DNA of 64,000 bases from Pseudonocardia alaniniphila (GCF_022524485.1 NZ_JAKXMK010000028.1:1-64000); one strand, 5' to 3'; shown: positions 16,470 to 25,840, counted from the first letter of the stretch. The notes: generated by a model not told the origin, from the sequence alone. Translations and numbers: made by a program.

Positions 16470-17441
16470 TCAACCGGTCAGGATCGGCTCGTACACGGCC
16501 CGGGTGCGGTCGAGGACCGCGCGCAGGTCGGCGGCACCGACGAAGCTGGTGCCGGTGTAGCGCTCGCCCACCCTCGCCACGACGTCCGGATCGGCGTGCG
16601 CGCGGCGCAGCGCGTCCTCCAGCCGGGTGGCCACGGCGGCGGGCAGCCCCGCCGGCCCGGCCAGCCCGAACGTCGAGCCCGACAAGGTGAGACCGGCGAA
16701 CCCGGACTCGACGAGCGTGGGGGTGTCGGAGAGCCAGTTCAGGCGCTGCTCGGTGGACACCGCGAGTGGCCGGAATCGGCCGGCGTCGATGTTCTCGACG
16801 ACGTCCTGCGATGCGTTGATCAGGACGGCGTCGACGTTGCCGCCCAGCAGCGCGGTTGTCATCTCGGCGTTGCCGTTGAACGGGACGACGGCGAACTCGA
16901 CGCCGTGCTCGTCGCGCAGGCGTTGCAGCTCGATCCCCTGCGGGGTGGACGCCCCGGGCACCGCCACGGACACCGCACCCGGCTGTGCGCGCGCGGCCGC
17001 GACGAGCGCCGCGATGTCACGGTGGGGCGATCCGGCGCCGACGGCGAGCAGCGACGGCACCTCCGACATCACGCCGACGGGGGTGACATCGGCGGCGGTG
17101 TAGCCAACGTCGTTGGCGAGCGGCGTCAGCACCACCGTGCCTGCGGTGATCAGCGCCAACGTGTGCCCGTCCGGGTCCGCCGAGACGAGCTCCTGCGTGG
17201 CGAGCGCCCCGGATCCACCGGGTTTGTTCTCGACGACCACCGGCTGCCCCAGGTCCCGTTCGAGGAACTCCCCGTAGGCGCGCGCGGTGAGGTCGGTGGG
17301 CCCGCCCGCGGCGTAGGGCACGAGCAGCCGGATCGACTCGCTCGGGAAACCGGCGTCAGCGCGCTGCTGGCCCCCACAGGCGGCCAGCAGCGCGAGCACG
17401 GCGAGGGTGATCGCCGTCCGGCCGAGGATGCGACGTTGCAC
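16470..17441 (-). CDS. tctC: TctC-type substrate-binding lipoprotein (TTT system), copy 2
   Basis: 323-residue paralogue of the neighbouring receptor. It shows the lipobox LLAACG, then IRLLVPYAAGGPTDLTAR, VVVENKPGGSG, VPFNGNAEMTTALLGG and NASQDV. The GTG start has GAGGA four to five bases upstream. The sequence differs enough from copies 1 and 3 to suggest a different ligand or affinity. It shares no dedicated permease, so it presumably docks onto the single TctAB encoded upstream. Confidence 0.93.
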   Translation of the reverse strand: MQRRILGRTAITLAVLALLAACGGQQRADAGFPSESIRLLVPYAAGGPTDLTARAYGEFLERDLGQPVVVENKPGGSGALATQELVSADPDGHTLALITAGTVVLTPLANDVGYTAADVTPVGVMSEVPSLLAVGAGSPHRDIAALVAAARAQPGAVSVAVPGASTPQGIELQRLRDEHGVEFAVVPFNGNAEMTTALLGGNVDAVLINASQDVVENIDAGRFRPLAVSTEQRLNWLSDTPTLVESGFAGLTLSGSTFGLAGPAGLPAAVATRLEDALRRAHADPDVVARVGERYTGTSFVGAADLRAVLDRTRAVYEPILTG

Positions 17442-17478
17442 TGGTTCCTCACGGTCGGTGGTCGGGACGGGGCAGCGG

Positions 17479-18150
17479 TCAGGTGGGGACGAGCACGGCG
17501 AGGTCGGCGGCGAAGTGCAGCGGAGCGGCGGTGACGGCCCGCAGGTCGTCCGGGGTCGTGCCGGCCACGAGCTCGCGGACCACGAAGCCGTCGGGCGTCA
17601 CGTCGATGACGGCCATGTCGGTGTAGACGCGGTCCACCACGGCAGCGGCGGTGAGCGGGTAGCTGCACTCGGCGAGCAGCTTCGGCCGGCCGTCACGGGT
17701 GGTGTGGGTGGTCATGACGAGCACCCGGCGCGCACCGACGGCGAGGTCCATCGCCCCGCCGACGGCCGGCGGCATCGTCGCCTCGTCGGTGGCCCAGTTG
17801 GCGAGGTCGCCGGTTGCGGAGACCTGGAACGCGCCGAGCACCGTGATGTCGATGTGGCCGCCCCGCATCATCACGAAAGCGTCGGTGTGGTGGACGTAGG
17901 CGCCGCCGGGCAGCAGCGTCACCTGCTCCTTGCCTGCGTTGATCAGCTCGGGGTCACCGGTGCCGGGCGCGGGTGCCGGTCCCATCCCGAGAATCCCGTT
18001 CTCGCTGTGATAGATGATCTCCCGGTCCGGCGGGACCACGTCGGCCACGAGCGTGGGCATGCCGATCCCGAGGTTGACGTACGAGCCGTCCGGGATGTCG
18101 TGTGCCACCCGGCGTGCCATCTCCTGCGCGGTCAGCCTGCGATCGCTCAC
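17479..18150 (-). CDS. 3-oxoacid CoA-transferase family, subunit B
   Basis: Catalytic beta subunit of a family I CoA transferase (223 residues). It has the conserved NLGIGMPTLVAD near the N terminus and the active-site Glu in IIYHSENGILGMG around residue 50, which forms the glutamyl-CoA thioester. GAMDLAVGARRVLVMTTHT follows. It moves CoA from succinyl-CoA or acetyl-CoA to a carboxylic acid. The GTG start overlaps the stop of subunit A (GTGA). Its place in a TTT operon implies activation of the imported acid or its breakdown product. Confidence 0.93.
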   Translation of the reverse strand: MSDRRLTAQEMARRVAHDIPDGSYVNLGIGMPTLVADVVPPDREIIYHSENGILGMGPAPAPGTGDPELINAGKEQVTLLPGGAYVHHTDAFVMMRGGHIDITVLGAFQVSATGDLANWATDEATMPPAVGGAMDLAVGARRVLVMTTHTTRDGRPKLLAECSYPLTAAAVVDRVYTDMAVIDVTPDGFVVRELVAGTTPDDLRAVTAAPLHFAADLAVLVPT

Positions 18151-18812
18151 GCCGGCACCTCCACCACGCGCTGAACGAAGATCCCGGGTGTCACCACGGC
18201 CTCCGGGTCGAGCGTCCCGAGCTCGACGAACGTGCGCACCTGCGCCACCGTCAGCGCGGCGGCGGTGGCCATCACGGGACCGAAGTTGCGGGCGGCGCTG
18301 TGGTAGACGAGGTTGCCCCAGCGATCGGCCCGGTCGGCCTTGATGAGGGCGACGTCGGCCGGCAGTGGCTTCTCGAACACGTGCCTGCGCCCGTCGATCA
18401 CCCGCACCTCCTTGCCTTGCGCGAGTGGGGAGTCGGCGCCTGCCGGGGTGAAGAAGCCACCGAGCCCCGCCCCTGCCGCACGCATCCGCTCGCTGAGCGT
18501 GCCCTGGGGCACCAGCTCCAGCTCGATCTCGCCGGCACGCCAGAACTTCTCGAACCAGACGGAGCCCGCCGACCGCGGGTACGAGCAGATGATCTTCCGG
18601 ACCCGGCGCTCGCGGATGAGCGCCGCGATGTCGGTCTCGCCGCTGCCCGCGTTGTTGGTGACGACGGTCAGGTCGCGAGCTCCCAGTTCCAGCACGGCGT
18701 GCACGAGGGCCACCGGCACTCCGGAGTTGCCGAACCCGCCCACCAGCACCGTCGCGCCGTCACCGATCCCCGCCACGGCGTCGGCCAGCGACGCCACCCG
18801 TTTGTCGATCAC
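18147..18812 (-). CDS. 3-oxoacid CoA-transferase family, subunit A
   Basis: Alpha subunit, about 221 residues. It has the nucleotide-binding glycine motif VLVGGFGNSGVPVAL near residue 25, then TVVTNNAGSGETDIA, IICSYPRSAGS and the late GNLVYHSAARNFGP. It pairs with the overlapping subunit B. The GTG at 18812 overlaps the upstream ThDP enzyme's TGA and has an AAGG eight bases before it. A longer in-frame start at 18836 would lie inside the upstream gene and is less likely. Confidence 0.92.
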   Translation of the reverse strand: MIDKRVASLADAVAGIGDGATVLVGGFGNSGVPVALVHAVLELGARDLTVVTNNAGSGETDIAALIRERRVRKIICSYPRSAGSVWFEKFWRAGEIELELVPQGTLSERMRAAGAGLGGFFTPAGADSPLAQGKEVRVIDGRRHVFEKPLPADVALIKADRADRWGNLVYHSAARNFGPVMATAAALTVAQVRTFVELGTLDPEAVVTPGIFVQRVVEVPA

Positions 18813-20464
18813 CGCGGCGCCTTCGCGCGGTACCACCGCGGTGAGGTCGAGGGTGGCGGAGTGAGCGCGGCACGGACAGCGATGAGGTTCGGGCCGTCGG
18901 CGTCGAGGCTCTTCGCCAGCGCGGCCTCGAACGCGTCGCCGAACCCGTCGACCTGTTCCCCCGGCACCCCGAACGCCGCGGCGAGCGCGACGAAGTCGGG
19001 GGTGGCCAGGTCGACGCCACGAGTGGGCACCCCCGCCTGCACCTGGTCGAAGCGCAGCATCCCGTAGCCGCCGTCGTCGACGAGCACGACGGTGAGTGGC
19101 AGCTGCTCCTGTGCCGCGGTGGCCAGCTCACCGCAGGCGAAGAGGAAGCCACCGTCGCCCACCACCGCGACCGCGCGGCCCACACCGGCGGCGGCCGCGC
19201 CGAGCGCGGCCGGGAAGGCGAAGCCCAGCGTGCCCCAGCCCATCGGGTAGGCGAGCCGGCGCGGACCGGGCACGCGGTGGAAACCGGCCACCCAGTAGCC
19301 CGCGATGCACATGTCGGCGAGCACCGTCGCGTCGGCGGGGACCAGCCGGTCGAGCGCGTCCAGCAGCAGAGCGGCCTGCGGCTCCTCCTCCCGCACCAGC
19401 GCCGCGACCTCACCGCGCAGCCCCTCGATCCGCGCGGTGAGGTCGCCCCGGCCGTCGCGGGCCGGAACGGCGGCCGCCAGCCGTTCGGTGACGGCCAGCG
19501 CGTCGCCGACGAGGACGAGGTCGGGCCGGTAGTTCTTCGCGGCGTCCTCGGCGTCGACGTTGATCGCGAGCAGCGCGGGCGGTGCGGGCATCCGCCAGTT
19601 CTGGGTGGTCATGCCGTCGAAGTCGCTGCCGATGGCGATCACGAGGTCGGCCTGGTCCCACAGCGCCCCGATGGCCGGGACGTGCGCGGGGCCGGGCACC
19701 AGGCACGGGTGGTCGGGCGGGAGGACCCCGCGGCCGTTGTACGTGGTGATCACCGGGGCGCAAAGCCGTTCGGCGAGCAGACCCACCGCGTCGCCCGCGC
19801 CGGCCCGCAGCGCCCCGCCCCCGACCCACAGCAGGGGCCGCTGCGCGCGCTCCACCATCGCGAGCGCATCCCGCAGCTCACCGCCGGACGACGGGCGTTG
19901 CGGGGGGAGGCCGGGATCGGCGTGCGAGCCGCCGGTGGCCTGGCTGAGGAGATCGGTGGGGACGCCCAGGTAGACCGGGCCCGTCGGGGCGGCCAGCGCC
20001 GTCCGGCCGGCCAGCAGGACGGCGGCGTACAGCTCGGATGCCGCGCCGGCGGTGGTGGCCGCCTTGGTCACCGGGGCGAACATCGCCGCCTGGTCGCGGG
20101 TCTCGTGCAGCACGCCGCGGTACACGCCGGGACGGCGCAGCGTCGACGGGATGTCGGTGGCGAGCACGAGCACGGGTGCGCCCGACGTCATCGCCTCGCC
20201 GGTGGCACCGAGGGTGTTGGCCGCGCCCGGCCCGGTGGTCACCACCGCGACCCCCAGCCGTCCCGTCGCTCGTGCGTACCCGTCGGCCGCGTAGGCGGCG
20301 GCCTGCTCGTGCCGCACGCCCACCAATCGGATCCCGGCGGCCGCGCACGCCTCCCACACGGGCAGGTTGTGCACGCCGGGCAGACCGAACGCGATGTCGA
20401 CGTCGAGCTCGCGCAGCGCCTCCACCAGCGCGGTTGCTCCGCTGTCCGCTCCTACCTCAGCCAC
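18809..20464 (-). CDS. Thiamine-diphosphate enzyme, acetolactate synthase/benzoylformate decarboxylase family
   Basis: About 551 residues. The N-terminal PYR domain carries the catalytic Glu context LVGVRHEQAAAYAADGYAR near residue 50. A central Rossmann-like domain (LLWVGGGALRAG) follows. The PP domain has a ThDP/Mg motif GDGGFLFACGELATAAQE... ending in DDGGYG, where many relatives have NN. Such enzymes decarboxylate or carboligate 2-oxo acids. The substrate cannot be read here. The GTG at 20464 has GAGGGG upstream and overlaps the end of the third TctC gene by 8 bp, so it belongs to the same operon. Confidence 0.88.
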   Translation of the reverse strand: MAEVGADSGATALVEALRELDVDIAFGLPGVHNLPVWEACAAAGIRLVGVRHEQAAAYAADGYARATGRLGVAVVTTGPGAANTLGATGEAMTSGAPVLVLATDIPSTLRRPGVYRGVLHETRDQAAMFAPVTKAATTAGAASELYAAVLLAGRTALAAPTGPVYLGVPTDLLSQATGGSHADPGLPPQRPSSGGELRDALAMVERAQRPLLWVGGGALRAGAGDAVGLLAERLCAPVITTYNGRGVLPPDHPCLVPGPAHVPAIGALWDQADLVIAIGSDFDGMTTQNWRMPAPPALLAINVDAEDAAKNYRPDLVLVGDALAVTERLAAAVPARDGRGDLTARIEGLRGEVAALVREEEPQAALLLDALDRLVPADATVLADMCIAGYWVAGFHRVPGPRRLAYPMGWGTLGFAFPAALGAAAAGVGRAVAVVGDGGFLFACGELATAAQEQLPLTVVLVDDGGYGMLRFDQVQAGVPTRGVDLATPDFVALAAAFGVPGEQVDGFGDAFEAALAKSLDADGPNLIAVRAALTPPPSTSPRWYRAKAPR

Positions 20465-21425
20465 CGGCCACCCCTCGAAACGTCTGCTCGGTCTCGGCGA
20501 ACAGCGCCGCGAGCTCGGCGCCGCCCATGAACTGCCCGGGCACGTATCGCTCGTCGAGGCCCTGGCGGACTCCAGCATCCGCCGAGGCGGCGCGCATCGT
20601 CTCCTCCAACCGGGCGATCACGGGCTGGGGCGTCCCGCCCGGTGCGATCACGCCGAACGTCGTGGTGCTCTTGGTGATCTCCGGAAACCCCTGCTCCACG
20701 AAGGTCGGCGCGTCCAGGTAGGGCAGGCGCTCCTCGGTGCCCACGGCGAGCACCCGCAGGGCACCCGACTCGATCGAGGGCAGCATGTCCTGCGAGACGT
20801 TGACGAACCCGGCGGTCGTGTTGCCGCCCAGGAGCGCCGTCAGTACCTCCTGGTTGCCGTTGAACGGCAGCACCGTCAGCGGCACGTCGTAGAGCTGGGC
20901 GATGCGGCGCGTCTCCGCGGCGTGGGTGTTGGTCGCCCCCGGTGTGCCGACGGTGACCTTGGCGGGATCGGTTCGCGCGTCGGCGAAGAGCGCCCCGAGA
21001 TCGGTGTAGGGCGAGGTGGCCGGGACGACGAGCGCCGAGGGCACCTGCGTGATCACGCCGATCGGTGCGAAGTCCTCGCGGGTGTAGCCGACGTCGTTGA
21101 CCAGGTAGTTGAGCACGGCCGTCGGCAGGGCGGTCATCGAGAGCGTGTGCCCGTCCGGATCGGAGGAGAGGAGCCGCTGGTAGGCCGCCGAGCCCGAGGC
21201 GCCGGGCTCGTTCTCCACCACGACGGTCTGGCCGAGCGTGCTCTCCATGTACTTCGCGAGCGAGCGCGCAGCGATGTCGGTGGGGCCGCCTGCCGTGTAG
21301 GGGACGAGCATGCGGATCGGCTCGGACGGGTACGCGGCAGGCTCACCGGAGCCGGCCCCCTGGCCGCAGGCCGCGAGCACGAGTGCCGCCGTGAGCACGG
21401 CGGCGAACAGGCGCAGTCGGTTCAT
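20457..21425 (-). CDS. tctC: TctC-type substrate-binding lipoprotein (TTT system), copy 3
   Basis: 322 residues. The lipobox VLAACG is followed by IRMLVPYTAGGPTDIAAR, VVVENEPGASG, LPFNGNQEVLTALLGG and NVSQDM. This receptor sits directly after tctA, its ATG overlapping the tctA stop by one base, so it is probably the primary partner of the TctAB permease. Copies 1 and 2 look like later additions at the operon's far end. Confidence 0.93.
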   Translation of the reverse strand: MNRLRLFAAVLTAALVLAACGQGAGSGEPAAYPSEPIRMLVPYTAGGPTDIAARSLAKYMESTLGQTVVVENEPGASGSAAYQRLLSSDPDGHTLSMTALPTAVLNYLVNDVGYTREDFAPIGVITQVPSALVVPATSPYTDLGALFADARTDPAKVTVGTPGATNTHAAETRRIAQLYDVPLTVLPFNGNQEVLTALLGGNTTAGFVNVSQDMLPSIESGALRVLAVGTEERLPYLDAPTFVEQGFPEITKSTTTFGVIAPGGTPQPVIARLEETMRAASADAGVRQGLDERYVPGQFMGGAELAALFAETEQTFRGVAGG

Positions 21426-22991
21426 CACTCTCCCGGGGTCGTGCGGCGGTCGGGCTCGGGTGTGGACGTGGCGAGCTCGTCCTCCGCCGGGAGGGCGCCG
21501 GCACGCTGCACGAGACGACGTCGACGGGCGGTCACGATGCCGGCCACGATGACGAGCGCCATCACCAGGAAGATCCCGCCGGAGATCGGCCGCGTGACGA
21601 AGATGTCCAGGCTGCCGCCGGAGATCAGCATCGACTGGCGGAACGCGCGTTCGAGGATCGGGCCGAGCACGAAGGCCAGCACGAGCGGGCCGGGCTCGAA
21701 CCCGGTCTTCTTCATCAGCCAGCCCAGCACGCCGAACGCGAGCACCACCCACATGTCGGTGACGTCGTTGTTGATCGAGAAGACGCCCGCCATCGTCACG
21801 AGCAGGGCGAACGCGGCGAGGATCCCGGCCCGCACCCGCAGGATCTGCACGAACACCCCGACGAGCGGGATGTTCAGCGCGAGCAGCATGAGGTTGCCGA
21901 CGAACATCGACGCGATCACGCCCCAGAAGATCTCCGGGTGCTGGTCGATGAGCTGCGGGCCGGGCGTGATGCCCTGCACGAGCAGGGCTCCGAAGATCAG
22001 TGCGAGCACGACGTTGGCCGGGATGCCGAGCGTGAGCAGCGGGATGAACGCCGACGTCGACGAGGCGTTGTTGGCCGTCTCGGGGCCTGCGACGCCCTCG
22101 ATGGCGCCCTTGCCGAACCGGGTCGGGTCCTTCGCGCGGCGCTTCTCCAGTGCGTACGAGGCCAGCGACGAGACGACCCCGCCACCCCCGGGGAGCACAC
22201 CGATCACGAACCCGAGCATCGCTGCCCCGGCCGATCGCGCCCGCGGACCGGCGCAGGTCGGTGCGGCTCGGCCAGATGTTCCTGATCCTCTTCGTGACGG
22301 CCTGGACCTTCTCGGTGCGCTCCAGGCTGTGCAGGATCTCGCCGACACCGAACAGCCCCATCGCCACGGCGACGAAGTCCAGCCCGTCGAAGAGCGAGAC
22401 CTCGCCGAACGTGAACCGGGTGGTGCCGGTGATCGGGTCCTGGCCGATCGTGGCGAGCAGGAGCCCCAGCGCTGCCATGCTCAGGCTCTTCAGCGCCGAA
22501 CCGGTGCCCAGGTACGTCACGAGGAGGATCCCGAGCACCGTCAGCGCGACGTACTCGGGCGGCCCGAAGGAGACGGCGAGCGATGCCAGCGGCGGGGCGA
22601 GCAGCGTGAGCCCGACGACTGCCAGGATCCCGCCGATGAACGAGCCGATCGCGGCGATCCCCAGCGCCGGCCCGGCACGGCCCTGCTTGGCCATCTCGTA
22701 GCCGTCGAAGGTGGTGACGACGGACGCGGCCTCGCCCGGCAGGCGCAGCAGCACCGAGGTGATCGTGCCGCCGTACATCGACCCGTAGTAGATGCCGGCC
22801 AGGAGGATGACGGCCGTGCTGGGCTCGATCTCGTAGGTCAGCGGCAGGAGCAGGGCGATCGTCGCGGTCGGGCCGAGACCCGGGAGCACACCGATGACCG
22901 TGCCGATGAGCACGCCCACGAAGACGTAGAGGATGTTGACGGGGTCGAGCGCGACCGCGAAGCCCTGGGCGATCCCCTGCAGCAGGTCCAT
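21425..22991 (-). pseudogene. tctA: TctA large permease subunit, interrupted by a frameshift
   Basis: TctA has about 500 residues in the family and forms the membrane channel. The frame from 22991 gives a normal N-terminal half (IGVLPGLGPTATIALLLPLTY, YGSMYGGTITSVLLRLPGE) up to RNIWPSRTDLRRSAGAIGRG. It then loses homology. From about 22219 downwards another frame continues the family with MLGFVIGVLPGGGGVVSSL and the rest to the stop at 21425. Removing one base near 22222-22226 restores a continuous protein. All other operon genes are intact, so this is either a recent mutation or a sequencing/assembly error. An internal ATG at 22219 could allow translation of the second half. Confidence 0.85.
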
Positions 22992-22992
22992 G

Positions 22993-23493
22993 TCAGGCGC
23001 CGACCAGCCCGGCCACGACGTCGTCGGGGAACGGCACCCCGAGCAGCTGGTCGAACAGCAGGTAGATCCCGACGGACCCCGCGAGGGCGAGGCCGAGCGA
23101 CCAGCGCCGGCTCTCCCCGCCGAAGACGCGCAGCCACAGCAGGAGCATCAGGAAGGCCGGGAGCAGGAACCCGATCGCCTCGAACGCCAGTATGAACACG
23201 GCGAGCCCGGCCACGCCGCCGGCGATCCGCGCGGAACCGCGCGTCCAGGGCTCGTAGTCGGCGGGGTCGTCGACCACCACGAGCACCAGAGAGGTGCCGG
23301 TCAGCAGCAGCGCGACGATGAACGGCCACAGCCCCGGGCCGGGTTCGGTCAGCGCACCGAGGGACAGCCCGGCGGCACCGACGAGGGCGGCGACACCGAT
23401 GCCGAGAACCACGAGCGGGCCGAGCCGATGAAGCTGTCCGCGCAGCCAGTGGTGCGCCGCGCCACCCGTCGACGGCGCTGTCGAACGATCCAT
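22993..23493 (-). CDS. tctB: TctB small permease subunit (TTT system)
   Basis: Small membrane subunit, about 166 residues with four predicted hydrophobic segments: LGPLVVLGIGVAALVG, GLWPFIVALLLTGTSLVLVV, IAGGVAGLAVFILAFEAIGFLLPAFLMLLLWL and WSLGLALAGSVGIYLLF. The family motif GPGLWP lies after the first helix. The ATG at 23493 has GAGGTG upstream. It is the first gene of the long leftward operon, with its stop next to the tctA start, and faces a LysR regulator. Confidence 0.9.
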   Translation of the reverse strand: MDRSTAPSTGGAAHHWLRGQLHRLGPLVVLGIGVAALVGAAGLSLGALTEPGPGLWPFIVALLLTGTSLVLVVVDDPADYEPWTRGSARIAGGVAGLAVFILAFEAIGFLLPAFLMLLLWLRVFGGESRRWSLGLALAGSVGIYLLFDQLLGVPFPDDVVAGLVGA

Positions 23494-23641
23494 CGGCACC
23501 TCACCCGTGAGGGACGAACGCTGTGAAACGGACATTAGGCAGGCACACTGATCCGGTCCAATACAAGATCACGGCACCACTGAGAGCGCAGGCTTATCAA
23601 TCCGCTGCATCAGTGCCGCCACCAGCGAAGGGGTGAAGACG
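23494..23641. promoter_or_regulatory. Divergent promoter region between the TTT operon and lysR
   Basis: 148 bp separate the divergent tctB and lysR starts, the usual layout for a LysR-controlled operon. The regulator is expected to bind T-N11-A type sites here. I could not point to one unambiguous site, so only the region is annotated. Confidence 0.5.
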
Positions 23642-24553
23642 ATGGAGCTGCGGCACCTCCGTGCATTCGCCGCAGTCGCCGAGGAGCTGCACTTCGGCAG
23701 GGCCGCCGCCCGGCTGCACATGGCCCAGCCGCCGCTCAGCCAGCAGATCAAGCATCTGGAACGAGACCTCGGTGTGCTGCTGTTCGAGCGCACCACCCGG
23801 CAGGTCCGCCTCACCAACGCCGGCGTCGTCTTCCTCGACCATGCCCGCCGCGTGCTCGCCGAGGCGGATCGGGCCCGGGAGTCCGTGCTGCTCGCGGAGC
23901 GGGGTGAGCGCGGGGAGATCCGGCTCGGGCTCACCGGCGTGACCACGTGGCGGCTGTTGCCCAGGATGACCAGGGCGTACCGAGAGCGCTATCCGCTGGT
24001 ACGCCTCGAACTGCACCCCTCCGTCTTCAGCGGCCCGCAGACGAGCTCGCTGCTCGACGGCGGCATCGACGTCGGCATCCTGCGGGCGCCGGTCCCATCA
24101 CCACTGGCCAGCCGGACCATCGTCGACGAAGAGCTGATGGCCGTGCTGCCCGAGGAACACCCGCTCGCGGCCCGGCCCGCCGTGGCGCTCGCCGACCTGG
24201 CCGAGGAGAACTTCGTCAGCTACCCGGCGCAGCAGGGCTCGTTCCTGCGCGACACCGCGATGCGCGCGTGCTCCTCCGTTGGCTTCTGGCCCCGGGTCGC
24301 GCAGGAGGCCAAGGACACCTACACGGTGGTGGCGCTGGTCGCGGCCGCGGTCGGCGTCGCGCTGCTGCCGGAGTCAGCGGAGGAGCTGCAGTTCGAGGGC
24401 GTCGTCTTCCGGCCGGTCACCGGCGCCGACGTGCGGGTGCCGATCGCGCTCGCCTGGCGGGACGGCGATCCGTCCCCGCTGCTGGCCAACTTCCTCGCGG
24501 TGGCCGCGGCGACCCTCCCCACGCCGGACCCCACCGGGAGCAACGTTGGCTGA
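23642..24553 (+). CDS. LysR-family transcriptional regulator
   Basis: 303 residues. The N-terminal winged helix-turn-helix is typical (MELRHLRAFAAVAEELHFGRA, QPPLSQQIKHLERDLGVLLF), followed by a periplasmic-binding-like effector domain. The ATG at 23642 has GAAGGGG at suitable spacing. The in-frame GTG nine bases earlier sits directly on that site. It is divergent from the TTT operon, so it probably activates it in response to the imported carboxylate or a metabolite. It overlaps the next gene by 8 bp. Confidence 0.93.
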   Translation: MELRHLRAFAAVAEELHFGRAAARLHMAQPPLSQQIKHLERDLGVLLFERTTRQVRLTNAGVVFLDHARRVLAEADRARESVLLAERGERGEIRLGLTGVTTWRLLPRMTRAYRERYPLVRLELHPSVFSGPQTSSLLDGGIDVGILRAPVPSPLASRTIVDEELMAVLPEEHPLAARPAVALADLAEENFVSYPAQQGSFLRDTAMRACSSVGFWPRVAQEAKDTYTVVALVAAAVGVALLPESAEELQFEGVVFRPVTGADVRVPIALAWRDGDPSPLLANFLAVAAATLPTPDPTGSNVG

Positions 24554-25103
24554 GCCGCTACCTCCGCTCGCGGGCGAGCACCACGTCTGCCCCGGGTGCG
24601 ACATGTCCTACGCCACGACCGCCATCCCCGCGGCGCTGGCCGCGCTGGAACAGATCCCCGACCAGGTCCGTGCAGCCGCGTTGGCCGTGCCGGAGGCCGT
24701 ACGCCGGACGCGACCCGAGCCGCAGACCTGGTGCGTCGTCGAGTACGTGTGCCACGTCCGGGACGTCTACGCCACTTACACGATCCGGCTGCACCGCACA
24801 CGCACCGAGCTGCGGCCGTCGCTCGAGCCCATGCTCAACGACATGCGTGCACGCCGCTTCCGTTACGCCCGGCGTGACCTGGCCGCAGTGCTCGACGAGC
24901 TGGCCGACAACGTCCAGGGCTTCCGCGACGAGATCTCACGCACCGCGGATGCCGAGTGGGACCGGGTGGCCACCCGGTTGCCGCACGAGGTGCGTTCGGC
25001 GCGGTGGCTGGTGCGCCAGGCACTGCACGAGGGTCGCCACCACATCCGGGATATCACCGCCGTAGGCCGAGCAGCAGTAGGCTCCGAGACATCCGATGTC
25101 TAG
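24546..25103 (+). CDS. DinB-fold protein
   Basis: 185 residues forming a four-helix bundle of the DinB/MDMPI superfamily. Putative metal ligands are the His of EYVCHVRDVY and the pair in QALHEGRHHIRDI. The N terminus has a CPGCDMSYA segment that recurs in actinobacterial relatives. This supports the TTG start at 24546 (GGGAG upstream, 8-bp overlap with lysR) over the ATG at 24603. Members often use mycothiol or bacillithiol as cofactor, but no substrate can be assigned. Confidence 0.8.
   Translation: MAEPLPPLAGEHHVCPGCDMSYATTAIPAALAALEQIPDQVRAAALAVPEAVRRTRPEPQTWCVVEYVCHVRDVYATYTIRLHRTRTELRPSLEPMLNDMRARRFRYARRDLAAVLDELADNVQGFRDEISRTADAEWDRVATRLPHEVRSARWLVRQALHEGRHHIRDITAVGRAAVGSETSDV
25087..25101. 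promoter_or_regulatory. Palindromic operator, copy 1 (FadR-type regulator's own gene)
   Basis: AGACATC-C-GATGTCT is a perfect 7-bp dyad with a one-base centre. It lies 10 bp before the GTG of the FadR-type regulator and overlaps the end of the dinB-like gene. Near-identical copies recur only upstream of the SDR gene at 27830 and 27907, so it is very likely the regulator's binding site, giving autorepression. Confidence 0.7.
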
Positions 25104-25111
25104 GAGGCTGC

Positions 25112-25798
25112 GTGCCCGTCACTGACGAAGCCATCGAGAAGATCAAGGCGATGATCGTCTCGGGTGAGCTGGGGCCGGGTGCGCGGCTGCCGCGCGAGGC
25201 GGACCTCGCCGAGCGGCTGGGGCTGTCCCGCAACTCGCTGCGGGAGGCCGTCAAGGCGCTCTCCCTGATCAGGGTGCTCGACGTCCGGCAGGGCGACGGC
25301 ACCTACGTCACCAGCCTCGACCCGAACCTGCTGCTCGACGCGATGACGTTCGTCGTCGATTTCCACCGCGACGACACGGTGCTGGAGTTCCTCGAGGTGC
25401 GGCGCATCCTGGAACCCGCCGCCACCGCGATGGCTGCCGTCACGATGACCGACGAGCAGATCGACGGTCTGCGCGCCGTGCTCGCCGAACTCGACCCGAA
25501 TCCCGGCGTCGAGGACCTCGTGGCCAACGACCTCGAGTTCCACCGCCGGGTGGCGGTCGGCAGCGGCAACACCGTGCTGTGCTCGCTGATAGAGGGCCTC
25601 TCCGGCCCGACCACCCGCGCCCGGATCTGGCGCGGGCTGACGCAGGAAGGTGCGGTCGCGCGCACGATCGAGCAGCACACCGCGATCTGCGACGCGATCG
25701 CCGCACGTCAGCCCGAGCTCGCCCGCGCGTGGGCCACGATCCACGTGGCCGGCGTGGAGCAGTGGCTACGCAGCGCCCTGGGCGAACCGACCCCCTGA
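25112..25798 (+). CDS. GntR-family regulator, FadR subfamily (FCD domain)
   Basis: 228 residues. The N-terminal winged helix is LGPGARLPREADLAERLGLSRNSLREAVKAL, with RQGDGTYV as the wing. The helical FCD effector domain follows, with probable metal/ligand residues in FLEVRRILEP, NDLEFHRRVA and EQHTAICDAI. The GTG start is preceded by TAGGAGG. FadR-type regulators with FCD domains usually sense sugar acids or carboxylates. The shared operator suggests control of the convergent aldo/keto reductase and SDR operon. A strong hairpin follows the stop. Confidence 0.93.
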   Translation: MPVTDEAIEKIKAMIVSGELGPGARLPREADLAERLGLSRNSLREAVKALSLIRVLDVRQGDGTYVTSLDPNLLLDAMTFVVDFHRDDTVLEFLEVRRILEPAATAMAAVTMTDEQIDGLRAVLAELDPNPGVEDLVANDLEFHRRVAVGSGNTVLCSLIEGLSGPTTRARIWRGLTQEGAVARTIEQHTAICDAIAARQPELARAWATIHVAGVEQWLRSALGEPTP

Positions 25799-25840
25799 CG
25801 CGGTCCGGGCCGAAACATCCGAGCACGGGCGCGCGTGGAG

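Noticed and set aside
20367..23195. Plus-strand open frame of more than 900 codons across the TTT permease genes
   Set aside because: Its length comes from the absence of stops in GC-rich antisense sequence. The minus strand encodes clear TctA, TctB and TctC.
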